A stretch of DNA of 27,370 nt. Origin: JAYTXL01 sp043742955. GTDB taxonomy: Bacteria > Verrucomicrobiota > Verrucomicrobiia > Limisphaerales > JAYTXL01. Numbering within the stretch: position 1 is the stretch's first letter; the number at the start of each line of letters is the position of its first letter. Shown here piece after piece: positions 14,203 through 21,796 of the stretch. The stretch lies in assembly GCA_043742955.1 (NCBI GenBank), contig JAYTXL010000037.1, positions 1 to 27,370 of the forward strand, in the 5' to 3' direction. The position numbers and the translations under genes are program-made. The notes beneath the pieces are model-generated. The model searched no databases and was not told the origin of the DNA. It worked only from the letters and a program-made list of their open reading frames with translations.

Positions 14203-16665
14203 GTGAACAAACACGCCATTCACTGGTTCCTGCGGATCACGCTGCTGGCGCATGCGTTGGCCGGCGGCGCGGCGCACGGGCAAGCCCCGGTCGTGTCCAG
14301 CTTCGCCCCGACCAGTGGCGCACCCGGCACGAGCGTCATCCTCACCGGCGCCAACTTCTCCAGCGCGACCAAGGTGCAATTTAAAACCGTGGACGCCATC
14401 TTTGAAGTCCTCTCCCCGGCGCAGATCGCCGTCACGGTGCCGGTGGATGCCCTCACGGGACAGATCAGCGTTACCACCAGCAGTGGCGGCACCCGGTCCA
14501 GCAGCGGCATTTTCTACGTCGCGCCGCGCATCACCGATTTCTCGCCGCCGACCGGCTTGGCGGGTGCCATCGTGATTATTGCCGGGGTGAATTTTATCTA
14601 CAACGCAACCACCGTGCAATTCAATGGCGTCGCCGCGAACGCCACGGTCACCGGGGAGAATCAAATTCATGCCACCGTGCCCGCCGGTGCGACGAACGGC
14701 TTCATCACCGTCGCAACCCCGGCCGGCCTGATCACGAGTGCCAAACCCTTCATCGTCTCCAGTGCGCCCGCGATCACGGATTTCTCCCCCACGATTGCGA
14801 AATACGGCACCCCTGTGGTGATCAACGGAATTAATTTTGTCGCGGGCGGCACCACCGTCAAATTCAACGGAACCAACGCCGCCGGGGTTTCCTATACCGG
14901 CCAAAATGGCACGCAAATCCAGGTGAATGTGCCGATCGGTGCCACGACGGGACCGATCACCGTCAGCACCGCCAACGGCACCAACACCACCTCCACCAAC
15001 TTCGTGACCGGGGCGGGGCCGATCATCACGGATATTTCTCCGATCGCGGGTGTGGTCGGTGCGCCCGTTATCATCACAGGAATCAATTTCATCAACGCGA
15101 ACGGCCTTACCTTTAGCAATAATGTTTCCGTGTCGTTCGATATCACATCCGACACTCAAATCCACACCACGGTGCCCAGCGGTGCGGTCACGGGCCCGAT
15201 TCGAATCACGCGCGCCGGCGTCACAGGCATCAGCCCCATTGATTTTCACGCCGGCCCGGACCCGATCATCACGGAGTTCTTGCCAACCAACGGAGCCGTC
15301 AACACGGAGATCATCCTTAACGGCGCAAACCTCACCACCTCCACGGCCGTCCGCTTTAACGGCGTGCTCGTCAGCAGCGTGTCCATCACCGGACAGGGCG
15401 GAAGCCAAGCGCATGTGCGGGTGCCCGCCGGTGCCACCACGGGGTTGATCACGGTCTCCGACGGCACCACCACCAACAGCAGCGCGACGCCTTTCGTCGT
15501 CACCGGCCCGGGACCTTTCATCAACAGTTTCTCGCCGAGTAGCGGCCCAGTCAGTAGCAAGGTCACCATTGACGGTGGCAATTTTGTCTTCAACGGAACG
15601 ATTGTGAGCTTCAATGGTGTCGCGGTCGTCGCCTCGGTGACGGCCACAACCCAACTCGAAGCCACTGTTCCCGCCGGGGCCACCACGGGTTTTATCAGTG
15701 TCTCAACCGCCTCGGGCACCGGCACCTCGACCGCCAAATTCTTCGTCTGGCCGCGGCTCACCGGTTTTTCGCCGGCCGCCGGCGTGGCGGGCACGAGCGT
15801 GAGCCTCACGGGCGCGAATTTCACCAACGCCACCGCCGTGCAATTCAACGGCATCGCCGCGAGTTTTACCGTGAACTCCGCCACCAACCTTACGGCGATC
15901 GTCCCGGCGGATGCCCTCACCGGCACACTCAGCGTGACCACGCCCGCCGGCATCGTGGCCAGCACCACCAATTTTTTCGTGCCACCCACGATCAGCGGTT
16001 TCACGCCGGCAGTCGGCCGGGAGGGCACGAATGTGCTGATCTCCGGCACCGCGTTGCTGGGGGCCACCACCGTGAAATTTAATGGCGTTGCCGCCGTTTT
16101 TTCCGTGGTCTCGCGCCGACAAATTGTTGCCGTCGTCCCGGCTCTGGCCAGCTCTGGGAGGATCACCGTCACCACTGGCGACGGCCTGGCCACCAGCACA
16201 AATGACTTCAAGATCCTGCCCACCATTAACGGGTTTTCCCCGGCCGACGGCCCGGCGGGCTCAGCAGTGGTCGTCATTGGCACCAGTTTCACCGGGGTGA
16301 CCAGCGTTTATTTCAATGGGTTTAGCGCCGATTTCACCCTGAATTCTTCCAGCCAACTTACCGCCACGGTCCCGGTCCTCGCCACGCCCGGTCGCATCGT
16401 CCTGGCGACTGCGGACGGCACTTCAACGAGTGCGACGGATTTCCAAGTATTGCCTCTGCTTTACATCGGAGCACTGTCGGGCCAGGAAGTCCTGCTGGGC
16501 TGGCCGACGTGGGCGACGAATTTCATCCTCGAAGCCACCACTACCCTAACACCGGCGGTGGGGTGGACCACGGTGACGAATGCGCCGATGGTCCAGGGCG
16601 GCGAAAATTTGATCTTTCTCGAGGCCGCCAGCGCCCCGAGGTTTTTTCGAATGCGCAAGCCGTAG
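14203..16665 (+). CDS. Secreted protein with nine IPT/TIG repeats
   Basis: This 820-residue protein has an N-terminal signal peptide (about 1-27, hydrophobic core LRITLLAHALA). Nine tandem immunoglobulin-like IPT/TIG domains of about 80 residues follow from residue 28 to about 750. Each opens with a form of I..FSP..G..GT.V.I.G.NF, has a central V.FNGV.A, then VP.GA.TG.I.V.T. After the repeats comes a shorter beta-rich C-terminal domain (about 750-820) with LLGWPTWATNFILEAT and ending APRFFRMRKP, a tail I recall from many verrucomicrobial surface proteins. The start is a GTG at 14203 with AAGAGAA upstream. The protein has no enzymatic domain, so a structural, adhesive or carbohydrate-binding role outside the cell is likely. 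There is no PEP-CTERM or LPXTG signal. Confidence 0.85.
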   Translation: MNKHAIHWFLRITLLAHALAGGAAHGQAPVVSSFAPTSGAPGTSVILTGANFSSATKVQFKTVDAIFEVLSPAQIAVTVPVDALTGQISVTTSSGGTRSSSGIFYVAPRITDFSPPTGLAGAIVIIAGVNFIYNATTVQFNGVAANATVTGENQIHATVPAGATNGFITVATPAGLITSAKPFIVSSAPAITDFSPTIAKYGTPVVINGINFVAGGTTVKFNGTNAAGVSYTGQNGTQIQVNVPIGATTGPITVSTANGTNTTSTNFVTGAGPIITDISPIAGVVGAPVIITGINFINANGLTFSNNVSVSFDITSDTQIHTTVPSGAVTGPIRITRAGVTGISPIDFHAGPDPIITEFLPTNGAVNTEIILNGANLTTSTAVRFNGVLVSSVSITGQGGSQAHVRVPAGATTGLITVSDGTTTNSSATPFVVTGPGPFINSFSPSSGPVSSKVTIDGGNFVFNGTIVSFNGVAVVASVTATTQLEATVPAGATTGFISVSTASGTGTSTAKFFVWPRLTGFSPAAGVAGTSVSLTGANFTNATAVQFNGIAASFTVNSATNLTAIVPADALTGTLSVTTPAGIVASTTNFFVPPTISGFTPAVGREGTNVLISGTALLGATTVKFNGVAAVFSVVSRRQIVAVVPALASSGRITVTTGDGLATSTNDFKILPTINGFSPADGPAGSAVVVIGTSFTGVTSVYFNGFSADFTLNSSSQLTATVPVLATPGRIVLATADGTSTSATDFQVLPLLYIGALSGQEVLLGWPTWATNFILEATTTLTPAVGWTTVTNAPMVQGGENLIFLEAASAPRFFRMRKP
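14284..16455 (+). repeat. Tandem array of nine IPT/TIG coding units
   Basis: About 724 codons are divided into nine units of roughly 80 codons. The best-conserved short blocks encode (Q/K)FNG(V/I)AA, seen near 14614, 15838 and 16072, with synonymous differences. The units are therefore divergent at the DNA level and are not a recent perfect duplication. Confidence 0.8.
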
Positions 16666-17008
16666 GGGTAGGGTGAAAAGGCACCAGGCCTCCGAACCCG
16701 AGGGTTGAGGGTCATTGGTTTCCTGCGGAAGCGCAGCTTGGTGCGACATCGTCGAGCAATGCCACACCGATCGTAAGATATTCTAGAAATGTGAGTCGCG
16801 TTGGCCCGAAATTTTCCCCGATGCGAATTCGCAGCTGCGCCAAGCTTCGGCCCAGAAAGAAGCAGGAATCTGGACCGCAGAAATACTGGAGCGGTTGCCG
16901 GCCAATTCGTTTCACCGCGCGCTAACCTGATCTGCCGTTTCGCGTTGAAAACCAAATCGGCGCAACCCGTGAAGGCTGCGCCGATGAAGGATCAAATAAC
17001 CGAGTTGG
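16666..17008. other. 343-base intergenic region between convergent genes
   Basis: This gap separates the 3' ends of the IPT/TIG gene (plus) and the PEP-CTERM gene (minus). Its right part contains the terminator described separately (16945-16984). The left part (16666-16940) shows no convincing ORF, tRNA or repeat. A 108-codon open frame crossing into the PEP-CTERM gene (16801-17127, plus) has composition unlike a protein and is considered spurious. No terminator with a T-run was seen for the IPT/TIG gene. Confidence 0.6.
16945..16984 (-). terminator. Intrinsic terminator of the PEP-CTERM gene
   Basis: On the minus strand, TCGGCGCA (16984-16977) pairs perfectly with TGCGCCGA (16964-16957). 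Two further G-C pairs lie inside after a single mismatch, around a short loop. The stem is followed on that strand by TTTGGTTTTC. It begins 24 bases after the stop codon of the PEP-CTERM gene, the right place and orientation for rho-independent termination. Confidence 0.7.
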
Positions 17009-17737
17009 TTACGCGGCCTGCTTGCGGCTGCGGAAATGGCGGATGCCCTGCAAACCAAACGGCAGCAGGAGCAACGCCCCGGCGAGGTAGGTGGAGGGTT
17101 CAGGGACGGCCGTTTCGAGAATGCTGACGTTGTCCACGCCCATGTTGAGGTAGCCTTGGTTATCCGCTTCAGCGAAGCGGATTTGATAAGTGCCCCCCGC
17201 AGCCAAAAGAGTACTCAAGTTGAAGGAATACGGAGTGTATGCTTGAGGGTTACCGAGATTCGGCGCGTCCAAGTAAAGATTGGCGAGCACATCCGCCCCG
17301 GCGGTCGAAAATGCGCCGGCCCCAGCGGTCAAAATATCGACCCGCCCGTGCTGATTAGCACCGGCACCAGTCGTGAGGCCCCCTTCATTGAAGAGGGGGC
17401 GGCCGGCCCAGTTATTCACAAACATGTCGAACGAAAGCATGACCGTTGAACCTGCGCCTACCGTGAATGACTGAAACAAGGAATGCACGCCGGGGCCGGT
17501 TTGGTCGCTGACAGCGTATCCAAGACCTGATGCAGGCCCAACGGTTGCATGCGCTGATAACGGTGTGGAGGTACCGCTACCGGCGTAAAACAATCCGCTG
17601 CCACTGTTGGCTTGGGACCAGCCAGTCAAGCCAGATTCAAAACCGCCGTTGCTGATCAACTCAATCGATGCGTTGGCGGAGGAAGCGAAGTGGCCGCAGG
17701 CCAAAGCGACGATCGGGAGAAATAATTTTGTTTGCAT
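17009..17737 (-). CDS. PEP-CTERM sorting domain protein with CBM-like domain
   Basis: A 242-residue exported protein. A signal peptide (1-24, ending ASSANA) precedes a beta-rich domain that starts ELISNGGFESGLTGW, the typical opening of carbohydrate-binding/jelly-roll modules, and ends near residue 207 with MGVDNVSI. The C-terminus is a PEP-CTERM signal: VPEPST (211-216), a hydrophobic stretch to about 231, then the basic tail RHFRSRKQ. Such proteins are cut and sorted by exosortase and are linked to exopolysaccharide or biofilm production. No exosortase gene is in the window, so it must be encoded elsewhere. The ATG at 17737 gives a normal leader. Upstream DNA is strikingly AT-rich, and a strong terminator lies just after the gene. 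Confidence 0.9.
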   Translation of the reverse strand: MQTKLFLPIVALACGHFASSANASIELISNGGFESGLTGWSQANSGSGLFYAGSGTSTPLSAHATVGPASGLGYAVSDQTGPGVHSLFQSFTVGAGSTVMLSFDMFVNNWAGRPLFNEGGLTTGAGANQHGRVDILTAGAGAFSTAGADVLANLYLDAPNLGNPQAYTPYSFNLSTLLAAGGTYQIRFAEADNQGYLNMGVDNVSILETAVPEPSTYLAGALLLLPFGLQGIRHFRSRKQAA

Positions 17738-17790
17738 TTGAATTTGAATTTATATTTATATTTGTTCGGGATGTTTCCCGCTGTTGGAAA
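17738..17790 (-). promoter_or_regulatory. AT-rich 5' region of the PEP-CTERM gene with a dyad
   Basis: Immediately upstream of the start codon lies an AT-rich run with TATAAAT-like repeats (about 17741-17763), in contrast to the GC-rich surroundings. A perfect 5-bp dyad, CGGGA (17767-17771) with TCCCG (17776-17780), follows. No good -35 match at standard spacing was found, and I saw no sigma-54 (GG-N10-GC) element of the kind reported for some PEP-CTERM genes. The rest of the 272-base gap up to 18009 has no ORF I trust. Confidence 0.3.
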
Positions 17791-17927
17791 CTAGACACCA
17801 TTCATGACTTTTTGTCTACCCCAGCTTTCGGACATCTTAGTACATATTTGGGACATGGCGAGGCGGCCGTTCAAGGCAGAGAAAACGGCCTCCAAACCAT
17901 CGGCGTTCCAGCCGGTTCGAGTGGGGC

Positions 17928-17941
17928 GGAGCTTCGGCTCC
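17928..17941. repeat. Short palindrome with TTCG loop
   Basis: GGAGC (17928-17932) and GCTCC (17937-17941) close a TTCG tetraloop. Another 6-bp dyad, GTTGGG (17962-17967) with CCCAAC (17980-17985), lies nearby. Both are downstream of the DUF362 gene (minus) and upstream of the PEP-CTERM gene. Neither has a T-run, so a termination role is uncertain. Confidence 0.45.
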
Positions 17942-18009
17942 TGTTCGTGCAGCGAGGGAAGGTTGGGGATTCTCCTTCGCCCAACTGAATCCTCCCGGCG
18001 TTTCGCCCT

Positions 18010-19053
18010 TCACGGCGCGGTTTCCACCGTGATTTTACGCAACTCGCTCACGCCCAACTCGAGCAAACTGGCGTTGCGATACAGCTCGGTTGAGAGTTTG
18101 CTGCCCGGAAACCCGCCCGCCTGACGCTGCCGATCCAGCTCCTGCAACGAAAGGACATCCAAGGCCACGGGATCCGTGCTGAAGCGCAGCTGATTTAACA
18201 TCGTCGAGTAATGCAACAGACCCCGCTCCCCGCCCTGATACTGGCAGATCAACGCATCCACAATGTTCAGCACCACCCGGTCGCCCAGCACCGGCAGGGC
18301 GTAGATTTCCGGTATCGCGGTGTCAATATGTTCGCGGTCGTGTTCAAAGCGGAAGAAGTTGTCCACGCAGCCGGATGTGAGCCCGAAGAGGTTGCCGGAG
18401 ACACCGGTCTGATTGTGATTTAGCAACGGGGTGAGGTGGATGAGCCGGGTGATCTTCTGCGTGATCAGCCGGGAGACAAAGGATTTCCGCCCCACCCCTT
18501 CCCCCTTCTGGCCAAACTCCAGGTCGCCGACGAGTAATTTACCCAACAACGCGGCCTCATAAAAACTGTTGGTGTCATAGCCGGCATCGGCGCTGCTGGC
18601 CACCCGCACTCCGTAACGCTCGCCCAGCGCCAGGTAACCCGCCAGGCGCAGATCCACCAACTTCTGATCCCAGATTACAATTTGTGACGGGGGCACCTGG
18701 GCGGCGAGCAAGCCCTCCACCACGGCGGCGACCACGGCGGGGCGCGTGCCGCTGTTGGGTCCCGGGCTGGAATAGACTTTGATTCCGACGACATCCTGCG
18801 TGGAAACCAGACTTAACCACGCGGCCGGAAGTGAAGTCTTGCCCGTGAACTGCAGCAGCCCGCGATTCACCATTGCCTGGACGCGCGCGGGCCGGACGGA
18901 GTAAGCCTGAGTCGCTTCCGGATCATGCACGAGTACCACCCGGGCGCTGGCCGACGCGCTGCGGGAGGCGCCGGGCACCTCAGCCCCCCCGGCAGGCCAC
19001 CCGGCAACGAGGAAGCCAGCAGTCAGCAGCAGCCGCACAATAAATTGTTTCAT
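18010..19053 (-). CDS. Exported DUF362-family protein
   Basis: From the ATG at 19053 the product has 347 residues and starts with a signal peptide (1-24, FIVRLLLTAGFLVAGWPAGGA). The body resembles DUF362. It has VGIKVYSSPGPNSGTRPAVV, followed by PPSQIVIWDQK in the usual order, then a C-terminal region with LNIVDALICQYQGG and STDPVALDVLSLQEL. Many DUF362 proteins carry ferredoxin-type cysteine clusters; none is seen here. Function is unknown. The frame is open ten codons further upstream to a GTG at 19083, but ATG 19053 places the signal peptide at the N-terminus. The gene is divergent from the TPR lipoprotein gene, with about 60 bases between the starts. Confidence 0.75.
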   Translation of the reverse strand: MKQFIVRLLLTAGFLVAGWPAGGAEVPGASRSASASARVVLVHDPEATQAYSVRPARVQAMVNRGLLQFTGKTSLPAAWLSLVSTQDVVGIKVYSSPGPNSGTRPAVVAAVVEGLLAAQVPPSQIVIWDQKLVDLRLAGYLALGERYGVRVASSADAGYDTNSFYEAALLGKLLVGDLEFGQKGEGVGRKSFVSRLITQKITRLIHLTPLLNHNQTGVSGNLFGLTSGCVDNFFRFEHDREHIDTAIPEIYALPVLGDRVVLNIVDALICQYQGGERGLLHYSTMLNQLRFSTDPVALDVLSLQELDRQRQAGGFPGSKLSTELYRNASLLELGVSELRKITVETAP

Positions 19054-19076
19054 CACAGTGAAAAATTGAGCGTTTC

Positions 19077-19105
19077 TTGACACTCAGCGCGGCGGATGTT
19101 ACCAG
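19077..19105 (+). promoter_or_regulatory. Sigma-70-like promoter with extended -10 for the TPR lipoprotein gene
   Basis: A perfect -35 box TTGACA (19077-19082) is followed by a 17-base spacer and TACCAG (19100-19105). The latter matches TATAAT poorly but is preceded by TG-N (19097-19099), as in extended -10 promoters. The predicted start point near 19112 is only a few bases before the candidate start codons at 19114 and 19123. Confidence 0.45.
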
Positions 19106-19113
19106 CATGTTGA

Positions 19114-20955
19114 ATGCTGACCATGAGAAAATTGGCCGGGGGCCGGGCGCGTTTTTGGCCAACTGCCCTCGCGCTGGTCGCGCTGGCCGGCTGCCAGCCC
19201 GACGGGCCGCGCTTGTTGCTCGAAGGGGAAAAGCTGATTCAACGGGGGGAATACACCTCGGCGGTGGAAAAACTTCAGGCGGCCACCGCGAAGCTCACCC
19301 TCCCGGGCCAAGCCGCCCAGGCGTGGAATCAACTCGGCCTCGCGCGGCATGGCGCGGGACAGCCCCGCGAGGCGGAGCAGTCCTATCGCAAGGCGCTGTC
19401 GCTGGATCCGGATTTGGCGGTGGTACGCTTTAATGTCGGCTGCCTTTCGCTCGAGCAAAATCACCTCGCGGCAGCGCTGGATGATTTGCGGAGCTACACC
19501 TTGCTCCGCACCAACTCCGTCGAAGGGTGGATGAAATTGGGAGCCGCGCAATTGCGGTCCCGTCAAAACGACGCCGCCGAAAAAAGTTTTCACACCGCCC
19601 TGCGTCTGAATGCGCGGCTCCCCGAAGCGCTGAATAATCTGGGGGTCATCCAGCAGCAGCGCCGGAAAACGCGCGAAGCGTTTCTGCAATTTACGGAAGC
19701 CTTGAAATACCAGTCCAATTATCCTCCAGCACTGCTGAATCTGGCGATTGTCTCCCAACAGCATTCGCTTGGCCGGCCCTACGCCGCGGATATATACCGG
19801 GAATATCTGGCCTTGCAGCCGCGCCCCGACAATTGGGCGTCCGTCAGCGAAGTCTTGCGCCAACTGGAACTGGAATTACACCCGCCACCAGCATCGGTGC
19901 TGACCCAGCCCATCACCAACACCCCGGCCGGGCCGACCCGTACCAACGCGCCGCTCGTGCGGGGCTCCGTGCCAACCAACATACTCGTCACCCTGACGCC
20001 GGCACCCGCCACCGCCACCGCCACCCCCACAAATCGAACCAGCATCGTCAAGACCAATCCACCGTTGGTGGCCAAAATTGAACCGCCGGAACCAACGGTC
20101 GAAAACCAACCGAAGCCCCCGCCGCCGGTCACCGCGCCATCCGTTACCCCGGTGCCACCCGCCCGCCCGCCCGCCACCAATACTACCACCATCCCGATGG
20201 CGACGAATGCGCCGAAACCGCTTTTGGCCAATCCGCATTCTACCTCGACCCAACTTCCGGACTCTGGAAGACCGGGATTCTTCCAGCGCCTCAACCCCGT
20301 GAACTTGTTCCGCTCGAAACCCAAGCCGGCGCCCCGCACCACGGAGTTGAAACCTCCGGCACCGCCCGCAACTCCCGAGGTCCCGAGTCAGGCCGTCGTG
20401 GACCAGGCATCCACCCCCGCGCCACTTCCATTGCAACCGGCCTACACGCGCTACAAATATGTGCGCCCCGCCCAACCGGCACCGGGCAACCGGACGGAGG
20501 CGGAAGATGCCTTCACCGAGGCGTTGCTGGCGCAACGCGAAAAGCGCTGGCCCGCCGCCGTCGAAGCGTATCAAACCGCGCTGAAACTGGATCCCGCATT
20601 TTTCGAAGCCCACCACAATCTTGGTTTGACCTTGCTCGAGACCGGCAATTTGTCGGCCTCCCTGCTGGCCTTTGAAAACGCACTGGCGATCGACCCGCAA
20701 TCAGTGAATGCCCATCTTAGTTTCGCAACGGTGCTGCGGAAATCCAATCATCCATTGGACGCCGCCGATGAATTGGAAAAAGCGCTGCTGGCCGCACCCA
20801 ATGAGGTGCGCGTCCATTTTTCCCTGGCCAACCTGTGCGCGCAGCAACTTTCCCAAGTGGCCCGCGCGCGGGAACATTACCGGAAGGTTTTGGAACTGGA
20901 GCCAAAACACCCGCAGGGCACCGCAATCCGGTACTGGCTGGCAGCCAATCCGTAG
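19114..20955 (+). CDS. TPR-repeat lipoprotein with Pro/Thr-rich linker
   Basis: This 613-residue protein has a lipoprotein signal (hydrophobic stretch then LAGC, Cys27). A first block of tetratricopeptide repeats spans about 30-245, with units such as AWNQLGLARHGAGQPREAEQSYRKALSLDP. A Pro/Thr/Ala-rich low-complexity linker (about 255-460) and a second TPR block to the C-terminus (about 465-613) follow. TPRs mediate protein-protein contacts; here they would sit on the periplasmic side of a membrane. Two ATGs are possible, 19114 and 19123. The second gives MRKLAGG, a more typical lipoprotein start, and lies further from the predicted transcription start. No enzymatic domain is visible. The linker suggests two binding modules on a flexible tether. 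The partner is unknown. Confidence 0.82.
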   Translation: MLTMRKLAGGRARFWPTALALVALAGCQPDGPRLLLEGEKLIQRGEYTSAVEKLQAATAKLTLPGQAAQAWNQLGLARHGAGQPREAEQSYRKALSLDPDLAVVRFNVGCLSLEQNHLAAALDDLRSYTLLRTNSVEGWMKLGAAQLRSRQNDAAEKSFHTALRLNARLPEALNNLGVIQQQRRKTREAFLQFTEALKYQSNYPPALLNLAIVSQQHSLGRPYAADIYREYLALQPRPDNWASVSEVLRQLELELHPPPASVLTQPITNTPAGPTRTNAPLVRGSVPTNILVTLTPAPATATATPTNRTSIVKTNPPLVAKIEPPEPTVENQPKPPPPVTAPSVTPVPPARPPATNTTTIPMATNAPKPLLANPHSTSTQLPDSGRPGFFQRLNPVNLFRSKPKPAPRTTELKPPAPPATPEVPSQAVVDQASTPAPLPLQPAYTRYKYVRPAQPAPGNRTEAEDAFTEALLAQREKRWPAAVEAYQTALKLDPAFFEAHHNLGLTLLETGNLSASLLAFENALAIDPQSVNAHLSFATVLRKSNHPLDAADELEKALLAAPNEVRVHFSLANLCAQQLSQVARAREHYRKVLELEPKHPQGTAIRYWLAANP

Positions 20956-20967
20956 CGGACCCGTCGG

Positions 20968-20983
20968 GCCCCGAAAATGGGGC
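20968..20983 (+). terminator. Hairpin after the TPR lipoprotein gene (weak terminator)
   Basis: GCCCC (20968-20972) and GGGGC (20979-20983) pair around GAAAAT, 12 bases after the stop. A second small stem, GCATT/AATGC (20986-21004), follows. There is no T-run. The position suits 3'-end formation, but efficiency would be low. Confidence 0.3.
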
Positions 20984-21046
20984 TGGCATTCTCCGAAAAA
21001 ATGCGTAGGCTGCGCGGGATTTGAGAATCGTGCTCCTGAGTGACAT

Positions 21047-21772
21047 ATGACATTCAACGCTCACCTTTGGGATGGGTTTGGTTCGTTCCTGCTGGCGGCT
21101 GCCACACCGCCGGACGTGCCGTCGTCGAGCGGGAATGGTAACGTGTTTGACGGCTTCATAGTGGTGATGCTGATCATCGGGGTGGTCCGCGGAAAAATGC
21201 GCGGCATGTCCGAAGAACTGCTCGGCGTGCTACAATGGCTGCTCATCGTGGTCTTGGCGGCGCTCGGTTACAAATTAATCGGCGACTGGGTCTTCGCCTT
21301 CGCCAAAATCCCGCTTTTGATCGGCTATGTTGCCAGCTACCTCTTCGTCGTGATTGTGATCTCCGGGGTGTTTTCCACCATTAAACGCAAGATGGGGGAA
21401 AAGGTTTTTGAAAGCGATTTGTTCGGCAGTGCCGAATATCCCCTCGGCATGCTGGGAGGTTTGGTGCGCTACTCCTGCATGATCATCGCTCTCCTGGCGG
21501 TGGCGAACGCCTTCGTCATGGACTATTCCAAGGTCAAACTCGATGAGGAAGGCTGGCAAAAGAAAGATTTCGGCTTTGTGCTTATACCCTGCCGGGAGGG
21601 CATCCATCAGGCAATGTTGGTCAATTCCAAGATCGGCAGTATCGTCAAAGCAAAACTCGTGCATCAATTGATCTTAGAAACCCCATTCGAAGCCCAAGTC
21701 AGCACTAACAAGATTGAAGAACCCTTGAAAGAGCCGGGAAAAGCGGCCGAAAAGGCGGTCAGCGGTAAATAA
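21047..21772 (+). CDS. CvpA-family membrane protein
   Basis: The 241-residue protein has four hydrophobic segments (about 33-50, 57-76, 86-110 and 131-157), with GVVRGKMRGMSEEL between the first two. This is the layout of the CvpA (colicin V production) family. CvpA proteins are inner-membrane proteins of poorly defined function linked to envelope stress and, in E. coli, needed for colicin V export. The charged C-terminal tail (160-241) is cytoplasmic or periplasmic and contains a Lys/Glu-rich end. The ATG at 21047 is preceded by GAGTG. dnaG begins 24 bases after the stop, so the two genes are probably in one transcript. Confidence 0.75.
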   Translation: MTFNAHLWDGFGSFLLAAATPPDVPSSSGNGNVFDGFIVVMLIIGVVRGKMRGMSEELLGVLQWLLIVVLAALGYKLIGDWVFAFAKIPLLIGYVASYLFVVIVISGVFSTIKRKMGEKVFESDLFGSAEYPLGMLGGLVRYSCMIIALLAVANAFVMDYSKVKLDEEGWQKKDFGFVLIPCREGIHQAMLVNSKIGSIVKAKLVHQLILETPFEAQVSTNKIEEPLKEPGKAAEKAVSGK

Positions 21773-21796
21773 CCGGGCCGGGACCGGAGTCTTCTC

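Noticed and set aside
14185..15654. 489-codon open frame on the minus strand across the IPT/TIG gene
   Set aside because: It is antisense to clear IPT/TIG coding sequence, is rich in Arg/Gly/Asp/His as expected from a GC-rich shadow frame, and shows no domain.
14284..16455. Regularly spaced repeats that might suggest a CRISPR or other DNA repeat array
   Set aside because: The period is about 240 bases, the units are in frame and diverged at DNA level, and they encode IPT/TIG domains.
16801..17127. 108-codon plus-strand frame in the gap next to the PEP-CTERM gene
   Set aside because: It runs through the terminator and into the antisense of the PEP-CTERM gene, and its composition is not protein-like.
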